This document shows positions 28,808 to 36,340 of a stretch of 64,000 nt of DNA, one piece after another (within the stretch, counting starts at the first letter, position 1; every line of letters begins with the position of its first letter). Both the position numbers and the translations under genes were made by a program. Source of the stretch: an uncultured Christensenellaceae bacterium (lineage in GTDB: Bacteria; Bacillota; Clostridia; Christensenellales; Borkfalkiaceae); contig CAJULO010000005.1 in the NCBI GenBank assembly GCA_910586945.1, positions 1 to 64,000 of the forward strand, in the 5' to 3' direction. The notes beneath the pieces were generated by a model. The model was not told the DNA's origin and made no database searches. It saw nothing but the letters and a program-made list of their open reading frames with translations.

Positions 28808-30667
28808 ATGGAAACAGTAATACACTATCAGGCAATTGTAATAGGTGCAGGACATGCCGGCTGTGAAGCAGCTCTCGCACTTGCAAATATGCAAATTGAG
28901 ACTCTATTACTTACTTTAAATCTAGATAGTATAGCTTTTATGGCATGCAACCCCTCTATAGGTGGCACAGCGAAAGGACATCTTGTAAAGGAAATTGATG
29001 CTCTAGGTGGAGCTATGGGACGCAATGCCGATAAAACTTGTATGCAGATTCGTATGCTGAATAGAGGGAAGGGTGCAGCTGTACAAAGTTTAAGAGCACA
29101 AACTGATAAAGACAAATATCATATTTGTATGAAAGAATTGCTAGAAAATACACCTCATTTGACAATACAGCAAAGCGAAGTATGTGAAATTCTAGTCCAA
29201 AATGGAAAAGTATATGGTATACGCACTACATACAAGCAAGAAATACATGCAGAGGCTATCATCCTAGCAACGGGAGTCTATCTAAAAAGTGCCGTTATTG
29301 CTGGTGATTTTCAACAACCTGCCGGACCAAATGGTTTTGCTCCGGCAAATCGTTTGACAGAAAATTTAATCTCTTTAGGTTTTCAAGTGCGTCGCTTTAA
29401 AACAGGTACTCCTGCCCGCATTGATGGTCGTTCCATCGATTTTTCTAAATGTACGGTGCAAGAGGGTGATATGGATATCTATCCATTTTCTTTTTTGACA
29501 AAAGCTGTTCCTAAAAAACAACATCATTGTTATCTAACATATACCAATCCTACTTCACATCAAATTATTTTAGATAATTTACATCGTTCCCCTCTCTATT
29601 GTGGTATCATTAAAGGAACAGGACCGCGTTATTGTCCCTCTATTGAAGATAAAGTTGTTCGCTTTTCTGATAAAGATAGGCACCAAATTTTTTTAGAGCC
29701 AGAAACGGAACACAGCAATGAGTATTATATTCAAGGTATGAGTACCTCTCTACCACATGATGTACAAGAAAAATTGTATCATTCCATTGCCGGTCTTGAA
29801 AACTGTAAAATTATGCGTTATGCCTACTCTATTGAATATGACTGTATTGATAGCCTAGACTTATATCCAACTCTAGAATTTAAAAAGATAGAAGGTATTT
29901 ATGTCGCTGGACAAGTCAATGGCACAAGTGGATATGAAGAGGCGGCAGCACAAGGATTGATTGCTGGTATCAATGCCGGACTTAAAATTAAAGGTTTACC
30001 TCCATTTATTTTACAGAGAGATGAAGCCTATATTGGAGTCTTAATTGATGATTTAGTTACAAAAGGCACGAATGAACCATACAGAATGATGACTTCGCGT
30101 GCAGAACATAGAATATATCTACGGCAAGATAATGCTGATTTGCGTTTAACAGAAAAAGGGTATGCAATTGGACTAGTTGACAAAAAGAGATATACCCTCT
30201 ATAAAAAGCGGAAAAAAAATATAGAGAACATTTTACAAATTTTACAGACGAAACTTTTGCCAAAAGAAGTTACTGCATTTTTAGCAAAATATAATTACCC
30301 TACTCCAAGTAACGCTTTAACATATGCTGATTTATTGCGTCGTGGTATACCTATTGTAGATATTTGTACAACATTTTCTATTTTACAAAACTTTAAAAAT
30401 GAAGATATTGAAACGGCAACAATACAGATTATTTATGAAGGATATCTAAAAAAAGGGTTAGAGCAAATTGAAAAAGCGAAAAAGCTAGAAGATAGAAAAT
30501 TACCTAAAAATTTTAATTACCACACCTTAGAGGGGTTACGATTAGAAGCACGACAAAAACTCAGTCAAATTCAACCAGAAAATCTAGGACAAGCGAGTAG
30601 AATATCTGGCGTTTCCCCTGCTGATATCGCAGTTCTTATGGTCTATCTATCTATGCAAAAACAATAG
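28808..30667 (+). CDS. mnmG: tRNA uridine-5-carboxymethylaminomethyl modification enzyme MnmG (GidA)
   Basis: FAD enzyme that, with MnmE, modifies the wobble uridine of several tRNAs. The 619-residue protein begins with the FAD-binding AIVIGAGHAGCEAALA and carries the family motifs FMACNPSIGGTAKGHLVKEIDALGG, FKTGTPARIDGRSIDF and GQVNGTSGYEEAAAQG. The C-terminal helical domain (LRLEARQKLSQIQPENLGQASRISGVSPADI) is complete. It follows dnaA by 10 bases and shares its transcript, ending at the terminator near 30780. In many bacteria mnmG lies close to the origin; here it sits with dnaA. Confidence 0.97.
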   Translation: METVIHYQAIVIGAGHAGCEAALALANMQIETLLLTLNLDSIAFMACNPSIGGTAKGHLVKEIDALGGAMGRNADKTCMQIRMLNRGKGAAVQSLRAQTDKDKYHICMKELLENTPHLTIQQSEVCEILVQNGKVYGIRTTYKQEIHAEAIILATGVYLKSAVIAGDFQQPAGPNGFAPANRLTENLISLGFQVRRFKTGTPARIDGRSIDFSKCTVQEGDMDIYPFSFLTKAVPKKQHHCYLTYTNPTSHQIILDNLHRSPLYCGIIKGTGPRYCPSIEDKVVRFSDKDRHQIFLEPETEHSNEYYIQGMSTSLPHDVQEKLYHSIAGLENCKIMRYAYSIEYDCIDSLDLYPTLEFKKIEGIYVAGQVNGTSGYEEAAAQGLIAGINAGLKIKGLPPFILQRDEAYIGVLIDDLVTKGTNEPYRMMTSRAEHRIYLRQDNADLRLTEKGYAIGLVDKKRYTLYKKRKKNIENILQILQTKLLPKEVTAFLAKYNYPTPSNALTYADLLRRGIPIVDICTTFSILQNFKNEDIETATIQIIYEGYLKKGLEQIEKAKKLEDRKLPKNFNYHTLEGLRLEARQKLSQIQPENLGQASRISGVSPADIAVLMVYLSMQKQ

Positions 30668-30741
30668 CAAATTATATACAAAGACTTTTCTTTTAAGTTT
30701 AGTATCGATAGGATAATGCACTATATATACATTTTATAACT

Positions 30742-30780
30742 AAAAAAGTCGTTAATACATAGAGTATTAGCGACTTTTTT
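30742..30780. terminator. bidirectional terminator between mnmG and the M23 peptidase gene
   Basis: AGTCGTTAATAC (30747-30758) pairs with GTATTAGCGACT (30764-30775) over 12 positions including one T-G, with a 5-base loop. A and T runs flank it on both sides, so it can stop transcripts from both convergent genes. Confidence 0.92.
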
Positions 30781-30833
30781 AGTATTCTATTTTTTGTTTA
30801 CAGATACATTTAAGATGTATATTAAAATTACTT

Positions 30834-31484
30834 TTACTTTTCATCTAATACTAAATATATTTTAGGGTCAATATTTTCATATTTGCCTGTTGTTTTGTTT
30901 TCCTGTAACACTTCAAAATGTAAATGACTTCCTAAATTTTTCTCGTCACCCATACAATCTACATCACTTGAAATTTTACCAATGATAGTCCCTTGTTCTA
31001 CCTTGCTACCTTGTTTCATATTTTCTGCAATATCAATAGACATGTACACTGTTCTTAACCCTTTACCATGGTCAATCACTACCTTGCCACCTGTTGAAAC
31101 ATCAACACTAGCTTCAATTACCGTACCTGATGCAACAGCCTTTACTTCTGTACCTGCTGCCGCATTAAAATCAATTCCTTTGTGTAATTCATACTTATCT
31201 AAAGTTACGTTTTGCCAAAATTCATACCCTTGTCCCAATGTAGCGTTTGCAACTGGTAGGTCGAATTTAATTTTGTCTGTTATAGTTGGAACATCTGATG
31301 GATTTTCAATCGTTGGTGGATAGGTTATTGAATTATTTTGTCTACCCGGTAAAAGTACAACCAACAAAATTGCTGTTGTCAATATACATGCACAAACAAT
31401 AGCGGCAACATAATATAAGCCAGTATGTTTCATTTTTGTTGTTTCTGTTGGCATACTCTTCTCGTCTTTGTTTTCTGTTGACAT
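30834..31484 (-). CDS. membrane-anchored M23 family peptidase (LytM domain)
   Basis: Probable peptidoglycan endopeptidase or regulator of cell-wall hydrolysis. The 216 residues have a cytoplasmic N terminus, one hydrophobic segment (about 20-45), a linker rich in Pro and Thr, then an M23 domain: ELHKGIDFNAAAGTEVKAVASGTV (H-x3-D zinc ligands), VIDHGKGLRTVYMSI, and LGSHLHFEVLQ (HxH motif), so the zinc site appears complete. The ATG at 31484 follows AGGAGG by six bases; a TTG six bases upstream lies beside the binding site. Similar proteins such as SpoIIQ exist in spore formers, but nothing here proves sporulation. Confidence 0.9.
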   Translation of the reverse strand: MSTENKDEKSMPTETTKMKHTGLYYVAAIVCACILTTAILLVVLLPGRQNNSITYPPTIENPSDVPTITDKIKFDLPVANATLGQGYEFWQNVTLDKYELHKGIDFNAAAGTEVKAVASGTVIEASVDVSTGGKVVIDHGKGLRTVYMSIDIAENMKQGSKVEQGTIIGKISSDVDCMGDEKNLGSHLHFEVLQENKTTGKYENIDPKIYLVLDEK

Positions 31485-31635
31485 ATGCAACCTCCTTATT
31501 TTATGTACAACAGTTTTTGACCTATGCCACTCTTTTTAAACTTTTTTATGATAGAATTCTTACATATTCTATAACTACTTTTTGCACTTTTGCACGATTT
31601 GTCCTATATTGAGATAGAGTTTATTGTTATAACAA

Positions 31636-32067
31636 TTAAAATCCACCAAATATAAGCGGACTACCGACAGTAATACTATCCATTTTTACTGCAATATGTA
31701 AATTGATTGTTATACCATTTATCTTGACTGCGGAATAAAGTTGTTGACTATAAAAATAATAATTTTGTATATCTCCGCACACTTCCATAAATTTAAATCT
31801 TGCATTGTATTTCTGTATTTGCCGAAAGGCATCTATAGCATATGGATATTCTGCACTTTCACCAGTCAAATTTGCTATTGCATACTTTACTTTTTTTGCA
31901 TCTTGTGCAGTGGCTGATATTATCTGTGCTTGTGAACTTGCTGATTGACTATAAAAAGTATAACGCATTGCATTTTTAAAAAGTAAATCTTTCTGCATAT
32001 AATGCATAATACTTAAAGAGGCAATTGTAAATAGAATACTAAATAAAAGCATAAAAAAATTTTTCAT
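31636..32067 (-). CDS. small secreted or membrane-anchored protein of unknown function
   Basis: Not recognised. The 143 residues start with a hydrophobic segment (about 4-24) and continue as a soluble, mixed polar domain ending in MDSITVGSPLIFGGF. Its Tyr-rich content (YNARFKFMEVCGDIQNYYFY) is notable. The start is uncertain: the ATG at 32067 lies directly behind a terminator-like hairpin and T run, and the only Shine-Dalgarno-like sequence (GGCGG) is in the 3' arm of that hairpin. The upstream gene is tsaD, 124 bases away. Confidence 0.65.
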   Translation of the reverse strand: MKNFFMLLFSILFTIASLSIMHYMQKDLLFKNAMRYTFYSQSASSQAQIISATAQDAKKVKYAIANLTGESAEYPYAIDAFRQIQKYNARFKFMEVCGDIQNYYFYSQQLYSAVKINGITINLHIAVKMDSITVGSPLIFGGF

Positions 32068-32072
32068 AAAAA

Positions 32073-32100
32073 AACCGCCTATCCTGAAGATAGTGCGGTT
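32073..32100 (-). terminator. terminator-like hairpin at the start of the 143-residue gene
   Basis: On the minus strand AACCGC-A-CTATC pairs with GATAGGCGGTT, with one bulged base and a 5-base loop, and is followed by seven T and at once by the ATG at 32067. It lies about 90 bases past the tsaD stop and has all features of a rho-independent terminator, yet its 3' arm (GGCGG) could also be the ribosome binding site of the next gene. Confidence 0.8.
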
Positions 32101-32190
32101 ATTGCCTAACTATTTAAAATTTATACTTATGTGAAAATATTTTTTATTTCACCTTGAAAATAAGGAATACAATCTCTTTTATACACAATT

Positions 32191-33258
32191 TTATTCAATA
32201 ATTTTACCTTTTTTCGCTAGTGGTATATATGCCATAGCATTCGTTGACAATGGGGCAATATTTTTATGTTGTAATTGAATGCTTCCCTCCATAGCAATCA
32301 TAGCAGCATTATCACTACAATATTTTTTTTCAGGTAAAATCACCTGCATGCCTGCTTCTTTTCCCTTATCTTGTAATAATTGTCGCAAATAACTATTACA
32401 AATAACTCCGCCACCTGCAACTAATGTAGAACAATTTTTCATTTTTACAGCTTCAATAGCACGCTCTGCTAATGTATGACAGACAACAGTCTGAAAACTA
32501 CAAGCAATATCAGCATAATTTATCTTTTCTCCCTTTTGCTTTGCGTGATGTACAGCATTTACAACTGCTGTCTTTAATCCACTAAAGGAAAAATCAAATC
32601 CATTCCCTTTAAAAATTTTTGGCAATTTGAAAGTATTTGTACCACTTTTTGCTAAATTTTCAATTTCAATACCACCTGGATAAGGCAAATCTAAAACTCG
32701 GGCAACTTTATCAAATGTCTCCCCTACAGCATCATCTCGCGTACTTCCTAAAATCTCAAACTCTGTAAAACTTTTAGTATACAAAATTGCTGTATGTCCG
32801 CCACTTGCAAGCAAGGTTACAAAAGGAGGATGTAAATTTTTATCAGATAAATAACCAGCAGCCATATGTCCACGTATATGATTCACAGCAAGAAAAGGTA
32901 ACCCATGTGTATATGCAAAAGCTTTTGCAAAAGAAAGTCCAACAAGCAAGGAACCAACAAGTCCGGCCCCATATGTACATGCTATACCATCTAGCATTTC
33001 TATCTCTACTTTACTCTCTTGCAAGGCAGCTTGCACAGCATCTTCAATCATCTCTATATGCATTCTTGAAGCAATTTCTGGTACAATCCCACCATATTTT
33101 GCCTGCTCCTTTGCCGAAGATAACACGACATTTGCAAGTATCTCCCTCCCCTTTAATAAGGCACAAGCGGTTTCATCACATGAACTCTCTATTGCTAAAA
33201 TTGTCAAATCATTTGACAATTTTTTTAATTTTTCCTCTACTCTTTGTTGATATGTCAT
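32191..33258 (-). CDS. tsaD: tRNA N6-adenosine threonylcarbamoyltransferase TsaD
   Basis: Transfers threonylcarbamoyl to A37 of ANN-decoding tRNAs, working with TsaB, TsaC and TsaE. The 355 residues contain ILAIESSCDETACALLKG near the N terminus, the metal ligands in AVNHIRGHMAAGYL (His near 125 and 129), TLLASGGHTAILYT, and the later VAGGGVICNSYLR and DNAAMIA. Length is slightly above the usual 335-345 because of a short N-terminal extension. Its start overlaps the stop of the upstream membrane gene by an ATGA arrangement. Confidence 0.96.
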   Translation of the reverse strand: MTYQQRVEEKLKKLSNDLTILAIESSCDETACALLKGREILANVVLSSAKEQAKYGGIVPEIASRMHIEMIEDAVQAALQESKVEIEMLDGIACTYGAGLVGSLLVGLSFAKAFAYTHGLPFLAVNHIRGHMAAGYLSDKNLHPPFVTLLASGGHTAILYTKSFTEFEILGSTRDDAVGETFDKVARVLDLPYPGGIEIENLAKSGTNTFKLPKIFKGNGFDFSFSGLKTAVVNAVHHAKQKGEKINYADIACSFQTVVCHTLAERAIEAVKMKNCSTLVAGGGVICNSYLRQLLQDKGKEAGMQVILPEKKYCSDNAAMIAMEGSIQLQHKNIAPLSTNAMAYIPLAKKGKIIE

Positions 33259-33902
33259 TTTAATTTTTTCTCTGTTTTCTCTATTTTTGGTGTTCTATCA
33301 TATATATGAACTTGTTCCCTATCTGTAATAATTCTATCCAATCCAGCACGATAAATATCATAAATATATTTTAATATATATATTTTCCCTGTATATCCAT
33401 CTTTTAGCATCTTTTCTAAAAAATCAAAATCCAATAAAACGCCTATGTACTTATTTTTTCTTAAAGTCATATCTGTTGCAACACGCGTATCACACATATC
33501 AAGTTCCGCTTCATTCACTGTTTTACAAAAGGTGATAGATGGCAATGCATATTTTTGTCCATCTGCATTTGCATAGGTTATAGGTAGATATCCTTTACCT
33601 GTTCTAAATTCATCATAAATGCTGATGATAATGCAATCAATAGCAGTAAATTTTTGTTTTAGTTGTATTCCAAATTTTTGATAATACACTATTTGATTTT
33701 TTGTACCATATCGACTATAACATGTAAATGCAGAATAGATAAGTACCAATGTTCCAAGTGGTAGTAATATAGAAATCCAAACAATTTTATTTTTATCTAT
33801 TAAAAAATATGCGAGTATTCCAATGACAATAAATAATAGACCTATCAATCCCCATTGTATAAAATTTGCTGTTCGCCTATATGATTGAAAATATTTTTTC
33901 AT
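33255..33902 (-). CDS. two-pass membrane protein of unknown function
   Basis: Not recognised. The 215 residues have two hydrophobic segments close together (about 17-35 and 41-60) followed by a cytoplasmic or external soluble domain of about 150 residues with a Lys/Glu-rich tail (TPKIEKTEKKLK). GGGG lies close upstream of the ATG. It lies between prfB (20 bases upstream) and tsaD (ATGA overlap), so it is part of that transcript. No enzyme motif is seen. Confidence 0.8.
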   Translation of the reverse strand: MKKYFQSYRRTANFIQWGLIGLLFIVIGILAYFLIDKNKIVWISILLPLGTLVLIYSAFTCYSRYGTKNQIVYYQKFGIQLKQKFTAIDCIIISIYDEFRTGKGYLPITYANADGQKYALPSITFCKTVNEAELDMCDTRVATDMTLRKNKYIGVLLDFDFLEKMLKDGYTGKIYILKYIYDIYRAGLDRIITDREQVHIYDRTPKIEKTEKKLK

Positions 33903-33921
33903 AATATGCCCCTCTCTCTTT

Positions 33922-35019
33922 TTAACTTTTCTTTAAATATTCTAGAATAAATGGATGTAAATCACCGTCCATAACTGCTTGAATATTTGCATTCTCAAAA
34001 CCTGTTCTATGGTCTTTCACAAGAGTATACGGACAAAATACATAACTTCTAATCTGATTTCCCCATTCTATTTTTTTCATTTCCCCTTGCAACTTCTGTC
34101 GCTCTGCTTGTTTTTGACTTTCTTGTAACTCTGCAAGCTTACTGCGCAAAAATTTCATAGCCATCTCTCGATTTTGGATTTGTGAACGCTCATTTTGACA
34201 TGTTACTACAATGCCTGTTGCAATATGTTGTATACGGATTGCTGATTCTGTTTTATTTACATGTTGTCCACCAGCTCCACTGCTTCTAAAAGTAGATACC
34301 TTAATCTCCTCTGGACGAATAACAACATCTGTATCATTATCAATTTCCGGCATAACCTCTAGCGATGCAAAAGAAGTATGTCTACGCTTATTCGCGTCAA
34401 ATGGAGAGATACGCACCAATCTATGTACACCCTTTTCTGCTTTAAAATATCCATAAGCATGTAGTCCCTCTACCTTAAAGGTTATACTTTTTATACCTGC
34501 TTCCTCTCCTGCAAGCTTCTCCAACTCCTGCACTTTAAAGTTGTTTCTTTCTGCATAACGGACAAACATCCTATAGAGCATTGCTACCCAGTCACAGCTT
34601 TCCGTTCCTCCCGCTCCTGCATGCAAGCTTACAATGGCATTACAACTGTCATACTTTCCCTGTAAAAGGTTTGTAATTGTAATATCTTCTATTTGCTTTT
34701 CTATATACATTAAATTTTTTTCAAGTTCTTGTACAAACTCTGCATCACCACTCTCTTCTATAAAATGTATAAGTGTATGGATTTCTTGCAATGTATTTTC
34801 TAGTTGTTGAAAAGCTTTTATCTTTTCCTCAAGCACCGCAATCTCTCTACTCAATTTTACACTCTGTTCAAAATTTTGCCAAATAGTAGGGTCTTCTTGT
34901 GCCTTTTTTTTTGCTATAAGTTCTTCTTCCACAACTGTAAGAGCAATTGTCTTTTTACTTTCTATATAAGCACTCTCTATCTCTTTTATTTTAAATTTAT
35001 AGTCATCAATTTTAAACAA
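33922..35019 (-). CDS. prfB: peptide chain release factor 2
   Basis: RF2 ends translation at UGA and UAA codons. The peptidyl-hydrolysis motif GAGGQHVNKTESAIRI and the acidic GGTESCDWVAMLYRM region are present. The family's SPF-type codon-recognition segment corresponds to RISPFDANKRRHTSFASLEV. The TTG at 35019 is chosen since AGGAGA lies seven bases upstream; the frame runs open to a TTG at 35040 that has no binding site. The product is 365 residues, a full RF2. The gene lies in one frame: the usual in-frame UGA with programmed +1 frameshift near codon 25 is absent. Confidence 0.95.
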   Translation of the reverse strand: MFKIDDYKFKIKEIESAYIESKKTIALTVVEEELIAKKKAQEDPTIWQNFEQSVKLSREIAVLEEKIKAFQQLENTLQEIHTLIHFIEESGDAEFVQELEKNLMYIEKQIEDITITNLLQGKYDSCNAIVSLHAGAGGTESCDWVAMLYRMFVRYAERNNFKVQELEKLAGEEAGIKSITFKVEGLHAYGYFKAEKGVHRLVRISPFDANKRRHTSFASLEVMPEIDNDTDVVIRPEEIKVSTFRSSGAGGQHVNKTESAIRIQHIATGIVVTCQNERSQIQNREMAMKFLRSKLAELQESQKQAERQKLQGEMKKIEWGNQIRSYVFCPYTLVKDHRTGFENANIQAVMDGDLHPFILEYLKKS

Positions 35020-35182
35020 AATTACTCTCCTAAAGTGCAAAACGCATTAAAATACTTTTGCATCCTACATTTCTTATCTGCTAATTTTATCCACTTCTAT
35101 TGTCTATCTCTATTCTATCAAACATCAGTAAAAAAGGCAACCCTTTTCTTTTTCATTCCATCATAACAGCTGCCCTTTCATC

Positions 35183-36180
35183 TTAAAATGTTATGACTGT
35201 CTTTCCTCTAGAAGAATCATTTGCAACTTTATCTAATGCTTGATTGATTTCTGCATATGAAAACACTCTATCAATAGATGGTTTGATTTGTTTTTCTGCT
35301 AAAATTCTTGCAACTTCTTCCAATTGCTTTCCATTGGACTGCACAAATAGAAAATGATATTGCTGTTGCTTCCTTTTTGCAAGTTTATCCAATTTGCTAC
35401 CAGTAAGTTGAAATAGCAATTTTTTATAAGCAGAATAATGCATTCTTTCTGCAAACGCTTTATTCGGCAATCCCTTTAAAGAAACAAGTGTCCCTCCAGT
35501 TTTTAAAATTGCAAATTGTTCTTTTAAATTCTTCCCACCTACGCTATCAATGATATGGTCTACATTCTGCACTACAGTAGCACAATCTGTTTTTTATAAT
35601 CAAAATATATATCAGCACCTAAATCTAACACTCGCTCTTTACTCTCTGCATTCCCATTTGTAATGACATATAATCCAAAATACTTCGCAAGTGGTATTGC
35701 CATAGCTCCAAAACCACCTGAACCACCTGTAATAAAAATACTATTCCCTTTTTTGATATTGAGCAATGCAAATGCCTGCATCGCTGTAAGAGCTGTCAAA
35801 GGAATACATGCCGCTTCTACATCTGTTAAATAGTCTGGAACTTTTGCAAGTGCTTCTTCATCCACTGCTACATATTCGGCAAAAGCTCCAATATCTTGCA
35901 GTGGTAGTCTTGCAAAAACTCTATCTCTCAATTGGAATTTTGTAGTCGAACCACCAATTTCAACAACCTCTCCCACCACTTCATTTCCCATAATGAGCGG
36001 TAGCTTATATGGAAACAATATTTTAATTTGTCCTCTTGCAATTAAAATATCCACTGGATTTACACCAGCAGCTTTTACTTTTAATAATATTTGATTTTCT
36101 TTTATCGTTGGCTTTTTTAGCTCTGCTATTACAAGATGATACTTCTTTTTATTATATTTTTCAAGTATTGCCGCTTTCAT
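35183..36180 (-). pseudogene. zinc-type alcohol dehydrogenase / quinone oxidoreductase-like gene broken by a one-base frameshift
   Basis: An NAD(P)-binding medium-chain reductase of about 330 residues. The first frame (36180 to 35572) has the GroES-like domain (KVKAAGVNPVDILIARG, PLIMGNEVVGEVVEIGG) and the nucleotide motif ITGGSGGFGAMAIPLAKYFG. The second frame (35572 to 35183) continues with NVDHIIDSVGGKNLKEQF and ends KVANDSSRGKTVITF. Near 35590 the reading frame slips at a run of six A on the minus strand; one more A would restore DYKKTDCATVVQNVD. So it is a recent mutation, a sequencing error or a slippage site. The ATG at 36180 fits the family start (MKAAILEKY); the frame is open to 36219. 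Confidence 0.85.
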
Positions 36181-36281
36181 GCTTATCAAACTGCTTACCT
36201 TTTCTATAACAATATACAAATATTTTAATTGAATTTATAAAAAAAGTCAAATTGTACAAGTATACAGCAAAAGCAAGACAG

Positions 36282-36308
36282 AAAAAAAGACAGAAGTCTA
36301 TTTCTGCC
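36282..36308 (-). terminator. rho-independent terminator after secA
   Basis: On the minus strand GGCAGAA (36308-36302) pairs with TTCTGTC (36295-36289) over seven positions including one G-T, with a 6-base loop, followed by seven T. It lies about 30 bases past the secA stop. Confidence 0.82.
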
Positions 36309-36340
36309 CTTTTTCGAATTGTATGCCAATAGGATAGATA

